Source: Bacteroidales bacterium UBA4814 (GTDB lineage: Bacteria > Bacteroidota > Bacteroidia > Bacteroidales > UBA7960). Taken from it: a stretch of 64,000 bases of DNA. Within the stretch, counting starts at the first letter, position 1, and each line of letters begins with the position of its first letter. This document shows, one piece after another, positions 54,017 to 61,500 of the stretch. The notes under the pieces are model-generated. The model was not told the DNA's origin and made no database searches. It was given only the letters and a program-made list of their open reading frames with translations. The position numbers were made by a program, and so were the translations under genes. Location of the stretch: assembly GCA_002402465.1 (NCBI GenBank), contig DHFW01000052.1, positions 515 through 64,514 of the forward strand. Reading direction: 5' to 3'.

Positions 54017-54057
54017 AAAAACAAAATCAGCCGTTTGCAAAATAATGCAAGCGGCTG
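54017..54057 (-). terminator. Terminator behind tRNA-Gln (and glnS)
   Basis: CAGCCGTTTGC pairs with GCAAGCGGCTG (11 bp, one G-T) across 8 nt, followed on the minus strand by a T-rich tail. It lies 10 bases after the tRNA 3' end. Confidence 0.85.
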
Positions 54058-54066
54058 GTTTTCAAG

Positions 54067-54139
54067 TTGTCCTGTCAGGGGTCGAACCTGAACTCTTCTG
54101 ATTCAGAGTCAGACGTGTTGCCAATTACACCACAGGACA
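54067..54139 (-). tRNA. tRNA-Gln (anticodon CTG)
   Basis: Minus strand cloverleaf: acceptor TGTCCTG/CAGGACA, anticodon stem TCTGA/TCAGA with loop CTCTGAA, T-arm with GGTTCGACC. Anticodon CTG reads CAG. No CCA is encoded. It lies 45 bases after the glnS stop on the same strand. Its own -7 box (TAAATTTG, 54149-54156) is visible, so it can be made alone or by read-through from glnS. Confidence 0.93.
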
Positions 54140-54148
54140 ATAGAGGTG

Positions 54149-54156
54149 CAAATTTA
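54149..54156 (-). promoter_or_regulatory. Putative -7 box of tRNA-Gln
   Basis: Minus strand reads TAAATTTG, an exact TAnnTTTG match, 10 bases before the tRNA 5' end. No clear TTTG sits at the usual -33 distance. Confidence 0.5.
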
Positions 54157-54184
54157 GTAATTTTTCAGATGCTGTAATAAATAT

Positions 54185-55879
54185 TTACTTGTTTTTTTCG
54201 GTGTTTACCCACGATTCGCGCAGGGGCACAATGCGGTTAAACACTAAATTGCCGGGCTGGGTGTCCTTATCTACCACATAATACCCGTTGCGTTCAAACT
54301 GGTAGTGTTTGCCTGCAATAGCATCCTTTACCGAAGGCTCAACATAGGCCTTTACCACCTTAAGCGATTCAGGGTTGAGGTGCACCCGGAAATCTTCGCC
54401 TTCCTCCACTTCTTCCGGATCGGATACCTTGAACAGACGGTCGTAAAGTCGCACCTCTGCTTCTACGGCATGCTCGGGGCAAACCCAATGCAGGGTGCCT
54501 TTCACTTTTTTGTCGCTGGGCAGCCCGCTCTTTGTTTCCGGAAAATAGGCGCAATGTATTTCAGTCACCTCGCCCTGTTCGTCCTTCACCACATAATCGC
54601 AACGGATTATGTAGGCCGATTTCAGGCGTACTTCGGCACCAGGTGCCAGGCGGAAGAACTTCTTGGGCGGGTCTTCCATAAAGTCTTCGCGCTCTATTAC
54701 TAAATTTTTGCTGAATGGCAGCATTCGGTGTCCGCTTTCGGGTTCTTCGGGGTTTACAGGCGAAGGAAGCTCCTCAGATTGTCCTTCGGGGTAATTGTCG
54801 ATGATCAGTTTTACCGGGTTAAAAACGGCCATGGCCCGCGGGGCGTTTTTGTTCAGGTCTTCGCGGATGCAATGCTCCAAAAGGCCCACTTCAATCACGT
54901 TTTCTCGTTTTGCCACGCCCACGCGGTCGGCAAACATGCGGATGCTGGCGGGGGTGTATCCGCGGCGGCGCAAACCACTAATGGTTGGCATGCGTGGGTC
55001 GTCCCAGCCATTTACCAGGCCTTCCTGCACCAGGGTGAGCAGCTTCCGTTTGCTCATTATGGTATAGCTGAGGTTCAGTCGGGCAAATTCAATTTGCCGT
55101 GGTTTCAGTTTGGGCAGGTCCAATTCGTTAAGAAACCATTCGTATAAAGGACGGTGCACTTCGAATTCGAGGGTGCAAATGCTGTGGGTAATGCCCTCGA
55201 GATAGTCGCTTTGTCCGTGTGCCCAGTCGTACATCGGATAGATGCACCAGTCGTTGCCTGTGCGGTGGTGGTGGGCATGCATGATACGATACATTACCGG
55301 GTCGCGCATGTGCATATTGGGTGAGGCCATGTCGATTTTTGCCCGCAACACATGGCTGCCATCCGGAAACTCGCCTTTGCGCATTCGATCAAGCAGATCG
55401 AGGTTTTCTTCCACGCCGCGGTTGCGCCAGGGGCTTTCCTTGCCGGGAATGGCCGGGGTGCCACGGTTGGCGCTGATCTCTTCGGCCGTCATTTCGCACA
55501 CATAGGCCTTGCCTTTTTTTATCAGGTGAACGGCAAACTGGTATAGCTGCTCGAAATAATCCGATGCATAATACTCCCGGTCTTCCCAGTTGAACCCCAG
55601 CCAGCGCACATCTTCCTTAATGCTATCCACATATTCCTGCTCTTCCTTGGTGGGGTTGGTATCATCAAAGCGAAGGTTACACTTGCCATTGAATTTCTGG
55701 GCAAGCCCAAAGTTCAGGCAGATGCTCTTGGCATGACCGATATGCAGGTAGCCGTTTGGTTCCGGGGGGAAGCGCGTATGCACCCTGCCTTCGGTGGTGC
55801 CTTTTTCAAGGTCGTTGGTAATGATCTGTTCCAGGAAGTTGAGCGAAGCCTTGGGTTCGGGCGTGGTGTTTTCCTTCAT
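54185..55879 (-). CDS. glnS: Glutaminyl-tRNA synthetase
   Basis: 564 residues. Class I signatures HIGH (NGYLHIGHAKS) and KMSKS-type (TIMSKRKLL) are present. The two C-terminal beta-barrel anticodon-binding domains follow (KGTLHWVC, NLVFNRIVPLRESW). It charges tRNA-Gln directly with glutamine, so this organism does not depend only on the transamidation route. The tRNA-Gln gene lies immediately downstream. A -7 box (TAATTTTG) is at 55916-55923. Confidence 0.97.
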   Translation of the reverse strand: MKENTTPEPKASLNFLEQIITNDLEKGTTEGRVHTRFPPEPNGYLHIGHAKSICLNFGLAQKFNGKCNLRFDDTNPTKEEQEYVDSIKEDVRWLGFNWEDREYYASDYFEQLYQFAVHLIKKGKAYVCEMTAEEISANRGTPAIPGKESPWRNRGVEENLDLLDRMRKGEFPDGSHVLRAKIDMASPNMHMRDPVMYRIMHAHHHRTGNDWCIYPMYDWAHGQSDYLEGITHSICTLEFEVHRPLYEWFLNELDLPKLKPRQIEFARLNLSYTIMSKRKLLTLVQEGLVNGWDDPRMPTISGLRRRGYTPASIRMFADRVGVAKRENVIEVGLLEHCIREDLNKNAPRAMAVFNPVKLIIDNYPEGQSEELPSPVNPEEPESGHRMLPFSKNLVIEREDFMEDPPKKFFRLAPGAEVRLKSAYIIRCDYVVKDEQGEVTEIHCAYFPETKSGLPSDKKVKGTLHWVCPEHAVEAEVRLYDRLFKVSDPEEVEEGEDFRVHLNPESLKVVKAYVEPSVKDAIAGKHYQFERNGYYVVDKDTQPGNLVFNRIVPLRESWVNTEKNK

Positions 55880-55955
55880 CGGGCCGTTTTTTGTCTGTTA
55901 ATTTTCACGAAAGTGCAAAATTAAAAATAAGCAAGGACTATAGGGGAGGTTTTTT

Positions 55956-55963
55956 TACTTTTG
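55956..55963 (+). promoter_or_regulatory. Putative -7 box of folB
   Basis: TACTTTTG, an exact TAnnTTTG match, 25 bases before the folB ATG. No TTTG lies at -33. Confidence 0.45.
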
Positions 55964-55987
55964 TGATAATTCAATAATCTGATTCTT

Positions 55988-56338
55988 ATGGGAAAGATCA
56001 TCCTGGAGCAAATGGAATTTTATGCCTACCATGGCTGCTTTGAAGAGGAGCAGATTATTGGCAACCGTTTTATTCTGAACCTGGAGTTGGAAACCAATAC
56101 CGCTGCCGCGGAAATTTCTGACAAATTGCACGACACTGTAAACTACCAAAAGGTGTACAACCTGGTGAAAGCCCAAATGGATACCAAAAGCGCCCTGCTC
56201 GAACATATCGGCCGCCGCATTCTCGACTCGGTTATGGCTGAATTTCCGGCCATTACCAATATTAAACTTCGTATATCGAAAATGAATCCGCCCATGGGAG
56301 GCAAGATGCATGCCGTGAGCGTGGAGCTGTCGCGATAA
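55988..56338 (+). CDS. folB: Dihydroneopterin aldolase
   Basis: 116 residues. It has the FolB start GKIILEQMEFYAYHGCFEEEQIIGNRF with the conserved His and Glu, then VNYQKVYNLVKAQM, ALLEHIGRRI and ISKMNPPMGG. It converts dihydroneopterin to 6-hydroxymethyl-dihydropterin in folate synthesis. No other fol gene is in the window. It is divergent from glnS. Confidence 0.95.
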   Translation: MGKIILEQMEFYAYHGCFEEEQIIGNRFILNLELETNTAAAEISDKLHDTVNYQKVYNLVKAQMDTKSALLEHIGRRILDSVMAEFPAITNIKLRISKMNPPMGGKMHAVSVELSR

Positions 56339-56365
56339 ATTTGGTTTTAATGGCAAAAAAATAAT

Positions 56366-56396
56366 TTTGCAGAAAGCATAATTTGCATTACTTTTG
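56366..56396 (+). promoter_or_regulatory. Bacteroidota-type promoter of tRNA-Cys
   Basis: TTTG at 56366-56369, 19 bases, and TACTTTTG at 56389-56396 agree with the TTTG-N19-TAnnTTTG consensus at every position. The predicted start lies near 56403, 14 bases before the tRNA. Confidence 0.85.
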
Positions 56397-56416
56397 CGGC
56401 ATTAAAAGCCCAAAAG

Positions 56417-56487
56417 GGTCTCGTGGCCGAGTGGCTAGGCAGAGGTCTGCAAAACCTCGTACAGCGGTTCGAATCCGCTCGAGACCT
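56417..56487 (+). tRNA. tRNA-Cys (anticodon GCA)
   Basis: Cloverleaf: acceptor GGTCTCG/CGAGACC, D-arm GGCCGAGTGGCTAGGC, anticodon stem GAGGT/ACCTC with loop CTGCAAA, T-arm GCGGTTCGAATCCGC. Anticodon GCA reads TGC/TGT (Cys). No CCA is encoded. A perfect promoter lies just upstream and a terminator downstream, so it is an independent unit. Confidence 0.96.
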
Positions 56488-56504
56488 CAACCCCAACAAA
56501 AAAT

Positions 56505-56530
56505 CAGGATCACAACGGTCCTGGTTTTTT
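56505..56530 (+). terminator. Rho-independent terminator of tRNA-Cys
   Basis: CAGGA pairs with TCCTG across 9 nt, followed by six T. It begins 18 bases after the tRNA. Confidence 0.75.
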
Positions 56531-56833
56531 ATTTCTGCCGAAGATTAAACGAGAGTTCTCAGCTCACTTTCATGTCCCTTGCATCTTCCTTTCAAGTCCC
56601 AATTAACTCCGATCCCACAAGAGCGAGGTACGAGCAGGGTAGGAGCAAGGTCAGTTCCTGCTTCTGTCCATGCCAAGTCCTGCTTTGCTCCTGCATTTTT
56701 GTGTTATAGTTTGGCCGGGGGTTGGAGATGATATGGAGGGGGTACGAATGCCTCCTCCTCTCCGCTTGGGTTGACTGCCCTTGCCAGGATGAGCAAAGTC
56801 GAAGCCTTTTTTATTGTATTGTGAAGCTCAAAA
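56531..56833. other. Non-coding stretch with GC-rich inverted short words
   Basis: About 300 bases without a gene between tRNA-Cys and the OsmC terminator. AGGAGCAA (near 56641) and TTGCTCCT (near 56690) form an inverted repeat about 45 bases apart. Words like GAGCAGG and AGGAGC recur. I see no promoter or RNA fold strong enough to call. Confidence 0.4.
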
Positions 56834-56879
56834 TAAAAAAAACCGCTCCTCTTGGATGTGCTGAATCCAGAAGGAGCGG
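56834..56879 (-). terminator. Rho-independent terminator of the OsmC gene
   Basis: CCGCTCCT pairs with AGGAGCGG, with a further TTGGAT/ATCCAG helix inside; T run on the minus strand. It lies 22 bases after the OsmC stop. Confidence 0.88.
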
Positions 56880-56901
56880 AATTATGACAGAATGAAACCT
56901 T

Positions 56902-57330
56902 TTACAGCAACTCAGCTTCCATGCTTATGTTCACAGCCTTCAGGGCTTTCGAAACGGGGCAGTTCTCCTTGGCATCGGCGGCTATTTCGAGAAATTTCTC
57001 CTTGCTTATGCCAGCTACTTTGCCGCGGGTTTTGAGCAAAATTTCGGTAATGGCAAAACCGGCATCGGTCTTTGCCAGCGTCACTGTGGCATCGGTTTCT
57101 ATTGAATCGGGGGTGAAGCCTGCCTGGTCGAGGCTGTGGGCAAAGGCCATGGAAAAACAGCCGGCATGGGCTGCACCAATCAGTTCTTCGGGGCTCGAAA
57201 GTTTCTTGTCGTCTTCAAAGCGCGTGGTAAAACTGTAGCCGCCTTCATAGCCGCTGGTTTTAAGTTTGTATTTTCCGTTGCCTTTTACCAGGTTGCCTTC
57301 CCAGCGCGCGCTTGCATAATGTTTACTCAT
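56902..57330 (-). CDS. OsmC-type peroxiredoxin
   Basis: 142 residues. The catalytic Cys lies in HAGCFSMAFAH, and the second in AKENCPVSKAL. The start KHYASARWEGNLVKGNGKYK and DAGFAITEI complete the fold. It reduces organic peroxides using thiols. It is monocistronic. No regulator is adjacent. Confidence 0.94.
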   Translation of the reverse strand: MSKHYASARWEGNLVKGNGKYKLKTSGYEGGYSFTTRFEDDKKLSSPEELIGAAHAGCFSMAFAHSLDQAGFTPDSIETDATVTLAKTDAGFAITEILLKTRGKVAGISKEKFLEIAADAKENCPVSKALKAVNISMEAELL

Positions 57331-57499
57331 AGGGCTTGTCTTTTAATTGAGTGAATATATCTTTTACTGGTTATTAAACCGGAAAGCACCTTTGATTGTT
57401 CAAAACAAACCTCAGTGTTGGCTGCGGGCATAATATTATTTTGATTTTACCTAAAAAATAATTACGTTTGTAATTGAAAATCAATATTTAACTGGGTTT

Positions 57500-57530
57500 G
57501 TTCAAAGGGCTCAGGGGGCTGAGCAGAACT
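57500..57530. repeat. Purine-rich short-word stretch
   Basis: AAAGGGCTCAGGGGGCTGAG is a nearly palindromic purine-rich stretch upstream of the LVIVD lipoprotein. It resembles the stretches at 44.3 kb and 47.6 kb. No gene is present. Confidence 0.35.
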
Positions 57531-57561
57531 TTATACCTAATCATTTTTTATTTTGCATGCT

Positions 57562-59049
57562 ATGAAGAAATTAACTTTTACGCTTATCGGATTCCTTGTT
57601 TTGTTTTTCTCCTGCCAGAAGGATGATCTGCAGATCGACGGATCGGGCGAACCCCAGAGCAGGGTCAAATTCAAGAATCAGGAAATACGTCTGGTGCCAG
57701 GCTTTGGACTGAAATCGATCCAAGCCACTTCCGGCTTTATTTATACCCTGGTGGCTGAGGTCGATGCGGCAATTATCGACGGACGCACGGTGCAGGCTAC
57801 CCACGTGGAAATTGTGGGCAACCGCGCCTTGGTTTCCTATAATATGAGAGGACCCGATCAAATGGGCGCCATCGATATTATTGACATTACCAATCCTGCC
57901 GCACCTTTTATCATTCAGTCCATTGAGTTCGCCAATCGTGATGTGAACACCATTGGCTGGTACCAAGGGATGATTGTGGTGGCCGGGCAGGACTCACAAG
58001 GTGCCTACTACGGTTTTCTCGACCCCGAAGCCGAAGAAGTTGAACTGGAGGTATTCAGGCTGCAGTCGTTTTCGGCAATGAGTATGACCGTAGCAGGGGA
58101 TTTGATTTATGTGGTGAGCGGAAGCACCGGCGGGCTAACCATTATCGATGCCGAAGGTAACGAAGACTTTCTGCCCTTTGCCGATGCCCGTTCTTTTGCC
58201 CTTGGGCTCGATGCTTATGTCCTTAACGGCGAAAATATTTATGTGCTCGATGGTGAAACGATCCCTATAGATGCAGACTTTTTGCAGAGGGGCTCCAAAG
58301 CCGAGCTGGATGCTTCGCCCGAGTTTCTTTTTGCCGCACTGAACAGGGGAGGAGTGCATATTTACAACGCTGATGGCCTCGCTTTGCTGCAGACCTTCGA
58401 TCGGCCCATTACTCCTCCGGGCCTCGATGACGAAGATTTTGTGACCAACAGTGTTTCTTACAACCATCCTTTGCTTTTCATAGGTAATGGCGGCGCTGGT
58501 ATTGCCGTTGCGGGTCTCGAAGGTAGTTCAGATGGTAAGGATGTTACTTTCGTGGAATATGGCTATTTCGACTTCGGCGGGCCGCTTTCTACAAACTTCG
58601 TAAGATCGGAAGGCAACTTTATTTTCGTGGCCACCGGACTGGGTGGACTTAAGATTCTCACTTTCGTGGAAGACGATGATGACGACTGCAACTGGACTTC
58701 CGAAACGGCTTTTGCAGGCTCCGATGCCGGTGAGGGTGCGGCCTGGTGGTATTATTTCGACAATTCTTCTTCTACAGGTTCCACTCATCCCATTTATGCC
58801 GGGCAACAACTGGTTGAAGGCGCCAATGCCCAATACAGCAATGGAGTGCTAACCATTACACTGGGCGACAATATGATGCTGCGCAATGTTTCAGAACCTG
58901 TGAAGATTCAGGGCTACAACGAAGGCGAGTTGCCCACCGAAAGACCGGCAGTTGGCATGTTTACTACATACAAGGGGACCGAACTGGAGATTGAGATTCC
59001 TTATTACCCGTACTATGTGATACACCTGGATGTGTGGGTATGCAAATAA
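57562..59049 (+). CDS. LVIVD-repeat lipoprotein with C-terminal domain shared with the 1.2-kb lipoprotein
   Basis: The ATG at 57562 (MKKLTFTLIGFLVLFFSC) gives a lipoprotein with lipobox FFSC and Q-K-D-D after the Cys. Residues about 50-360 carry LVIVD-type propeller repeats (VEIVGNRALVSYNM, GAIDIIDITNPAAP, IGWYQGMIVVAG, LIYVVSGSTGGLTIID). The last ~120 residues (SETAFAG, AAWWYYFD, EPVKIQGYN, PYYVIHLDVWVC) match the domain at the end of the 1198-2088 protein. A probable surface protein; ligand unknown. Confidence 0.8.
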   Translation: MKKLTFTLIGFLVLFFSCQKDDLQIDGSGEPQSRVKFKNQEIRLVPGFGLKSIQATSGFIYTLVAEVDAAIIDGRTVQATHVEIVGNRALVSYNMRGPDQMGAIDIIDITNPAAPFIIQSIEFANRDVNTIGWYQGMIVVAGQDSQGAYYGFLDPEAEEVELEVFRLQSFSAMSMTVAGDLIYVVSGSTGGLTIIDAEGNEDFLPFADARSFALGLDAYVLNGENIYVLDGETIPIDADFLQRGSKAELDASPEFLFAALNRGGVHIYNADGLALLQTFDRPITPPGLDDEDFVTNSVSYNHPLLFIGNGGAGIAVAGLEGSSDGKDVTFVEYGYFDFGGPLSTNFVRSEGNFIFVATGLGGLKILTFVEDDDDDCNWTSETAFAGSDAGEGAAWWYYFDNSSSTGSTHPIYAGQQLVEGANAQYSNGVLTITLGDNMMLRNVSEPVKIQGYNEGELPTERPAVGMFTTYKGTELEIEIPYYPYYVIHLDVWVCK

Positions 59050-59068
59050 TCCTTTGGAGATTTTAATA

Positions 59069-59098
59069 AAAAAGCCGCGGTTTGAGCGGCTTTTTTTT
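59069..59098. terminator. Bidirectional terminator between the LVIVD lipoprotein and serpin genes
   Basis: AAAGCCGC pairs with GCGGCTTT across 7 nt, with A-run on the left and T-run on the right. The genes are convergent. Confidence 0.88.
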
Positions 59099-59102
59099 GA
59101 GG

Positions 59103-60362
59103 TCAGAACTTAAGCTGACGGCCCATAAACAGTATGCTGTTGTAGTGGTTGTCCTTAATGAAATAAAGGAAAGGACGATCGGCCTTGAACAGGATTTTGG
59201 TTTCTTCACCGGGCATGATAGCGGTTTTCCTCACAATAACCACGGCTGTGGCTGCTGCAGCTTCGGTGCCTTCTTCGCCCACTTCAATCATTGCTTTGTG
59301 TATTACCTTGTCAATTTTGAGGTCCTGCTCGCCCGTCATACCGCTGAAGTCGGCCTTGTTTGTGAAAGCCAGTGGCATTCCCATTTGGGCCAGCAAGTCT
59401 TCGAGGTCGGTTTTTGTTTCGGCCTTAAATTTTGGAATAATCACATCTGCTTCCTTTTCTTCCATGCCAGTCATCATGGCCATAAAATCTTCTGCCGAAA
59501 GGCTTTGCTCCAGATCGGGCAGGCTAATTTCCTCGTTTGGAAGGACTATGAGCATGGAAAAATCGCCGCCGGCATAGGGCAGCTCAAGGGCTTGCATTTG
59601 CTCGCCGGAAAAATACTGAAACTTATCGGTGCGGAACATGAAATCGGTAAGCTGACGCTCGCCGCTTATGTTGTGGAAATAATCCTGGCGGGTCATATTT
59701 TTGTCGAACTCCACCATCCATGGCCCGTAAAAATGAATGGCATTGACCAGCACCAGGCGGGTATCTTCGGTTAGAACGCCCTGGGCAATCAGGTCGCTGA
59801 TTTTTTCGCGGGTTTCCTCATACACCCACTGGTTAATATCCAGTCGAATCTGTTCGCGATCGCCGCGATAAAAATCCACCTCGTTTAGTGTGGTGCCATA
59901 GTTTAGCTCAAGCAAGTCGAAATATTGCTGCCTGAATTGGTATCCCTGCTGGGCCCAAAGGTTGTTGGCAATATTCAGCTGCACCTTGTCGCCTGCCAGC
60001 TCGCGCAATCGCATCATATACCCGCTGTAGTCGGGGTGAAAGCGATCCTGATCGGGATCGAAATAGAGCGTACGCACCATTTCTTCCTGGGTGGCGCCGG
60101 CAGCTCCGGCATAGGTCATGGCCAGGGCCGACGAAATACTGAAAGGCGAAATAATAAAGTTTTCCTTGTATTCGGGGATGGCTTTCAGCAGATCGAAAGC
60201 AAAAAGGTTGTTGCGAAGGGGTACAGGCATTTCCATAATTTCTTCTATGTTTTTTCCGCTGGCAGTGGTCACCAGGCTTTTGCTTTTACGGTTGCACGAA
60301 AAGGAGACCATAAGCAGGGCTGCGATTCCGGCAAAAAGTAGACTGGTTCTCAATATTTTCAT
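59103..60362 (-). CDS. Serpin-family protease inhibitor, lipoprotein-type
   Basis: 419 residues. A lipoprotein signal (FAGIAALLMVSFSC) precedes the serpin fold: ALAMTYAGAAGATQEEM, NIANNLWAQQGYQF and LVLVNAIHFYG. The reactive-centre hinge reads EEGTEAAAATA, which fits the consensus of inhibitory serpins, and the loop ends near VRKTAI, so a Lys or Arg at P1 is likely, suggesting a trypsin-like target. The C-terminus has RPFLYFI. It is anchored at the envelope and may protect the cell from proteases. A -7 box TACTTTTG is at 60479-60486. Confidence 0.9.
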   Translation of the reverse strand: MKILRTSLLFAGIAALLMVSFSCNRKSKSLVTTASGKNIEEIMEMPVPLRNNLFAFDLLKAIPEYKENFIISPFSISSALAMTYAGAAGATQEEMVRTLYFDPDQDRFHPDYSGYMMRLRELAGDKVQLNIANNLWAQQGYQFRQQYFDLLELNYGTTLNEVDFYRGDREQIRLDINQWVYEETREKISDLIAQGVLTEDTRLVLVNAIHFYGPWMVEFDKNMTRQDYFHNISGERQLTDFMFRTDKFQYFSGEQMQALELPYAGGDFSMLIVLPNEEISLPDLEQSLSAEDFMAMMTGMEEKEADVIIPKFKAETKTDLEDLLAQMGMPLAFTNKADFSGMTGEQDLKIDKVIHKAMIEVGEEGTEAAAATAVVIVRKTAIMPGEETKILFKADRPFLYFIKDNHYNSILFMGRQLKF

Positions 60363-60714
60363 TTTCAGATTTTTTTATTTATGAAGACTGGATACCATCC
60401 GCGTGATGAATCTATATCCAAATTGGTTTAACGAATCATGCTCGTTGAAGGGGGCCGGTAAACCAGTTGTAATATTAGCAAAAGTACAATTTACCGGCAT
60501 AATTATTTGCTCATATATCTAAAATCATACCAAATAAACGGGCCTGCTTTTCGTTGTATTACAATAATACATGTATTGCCCATTCGTTTTTTGTTAACTT
60601 TACACTTGCAAAAATTGTTATGTTTTTGGGTTTTTGCCAGTGCTGATAAGGAATTCGGGAAACCTGGGCGCTTTTTTTTTCGTGTCAGAAATATAAATGC
60701 TTTAAGCTTTTTAT
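60363..60714. other. Divergent intergenic region, promoters only
   Basis: About 350 bases between the serpin and the barrel genes. It holds the serpin -7 box at 60479-60486 (TACTTTTG). On the plus strand near 60620 TATGTTTTT loosely resembles a -7 box for the barrel gene, but spacing does not fit. No RNA or frame is supported. Confidence 0.4.
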
Positions 60715-61482
60715 ATGAAGAAAATATTATTCACGTTTGTCATAATTTTTCTTTGCAATTTTCAGTTTATTTTCGGGCAGACCCGCCCCAATATTCCCAT
60801 AACGGGAGTTCCCAATCAACCCTTTACTTCGCTGCGCGAGGTGATGCTGAGCAAAACCCGCGGCTGGGATGTGGGCGTTAGCATTGGCTCCGCCCATTCG
60901 CTTGCTGACATTGGCGGCACGCGCGATGCCTCGCGGATTTTGTTTTTCGACGCCCAGTGGAAAGCCACTGGTTTGCACTACGGGGCTTTTGCCAGGTACC
61001 AGTTTTGCGACATTTTTGCCCTCAATGCGGGCTTTAACTACGGCCATATTGGTGGGGCCGACAGCCTATCTCCGGTAACCTCCTCGCGTTATAACCGGGC
61101 ACGTTACTTCGACAATGATATTTATGAGATCGCCCTTAAAACAGAGTTTTATTTGCCCAAGCGTTATCTCAAGATTCCTATTGATCTGTATGCCTACACC
61201 GGAATTATTGCCTTTTATCATGATCCCAGTTTGTATCATAATGTTGATGGACCAATTGAAATAGAAGAAGATTTTAGCCTGCTTCAGCCTGCCATTCCTT
61301 TTGGTTTCGGGTTTCATTATACCACTCAAGGCAATTTTAAAATCGGTTTTAATGTTGGATGGCGAAAAACCTTAACCGATTATCTCGATGGCGAAGCACC
61401 CCCTGCCGGCCAGGCAAAAGATTCTTATTTTTTCAATGCCATTAATTTAGGTTACTATTTCGGCCCCCGTATGGGCAGGTAA
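60715..61482 (+). CDS. DUF6089-like outer-membrane barrel protein (first of tandem pair)
   Basis: 255 residues with a signal peptide (1-21). The body is a beta-barrel: GWDVGVSIGSAHSLADIGG, GAFARYQFCDIFALNAGFNYG, PIDLYAYTGI, LLQPAIPFGFGFHY, and a C-terminal FNAINLGYYFGPR. The pattern matches DUF6089-like outer-membrane proteins. It shares its architecture with the next gene. No transport or enzymatic role can be assigned. Confidence 0.78.
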   Translation: MKKILFTFVIIFLCNFQFIFGQTRPNIPITGVPNQPFTSLREVMLSKTRGWDVGVSIGSAHSLADIGGTRDASRILFFDAQWKATGLHYGAFARYQFCDIFALNAGFNYGHIGGADSLSPVTSSRYNRARYFDNDIYEIALKTEFYLPKRYLKIPIDLYAYTGIIAFYHDPSLYHNVDGPIEIEEDFSLLQPAIPFGFGFHYTTQGNFKIGFNVGWRKTLTDYLDGEAPPAGQAKDSYFFNAINLGYYFGPRMGR

Positions 61483-61500
61483 ACAGAAATAAATTCCTTT

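Noticed and set aside
56383..56709. An open frame running through tRNA-Cys
   Set aside because: It crosses the tRNA and its terminator; it is an accidental frame.
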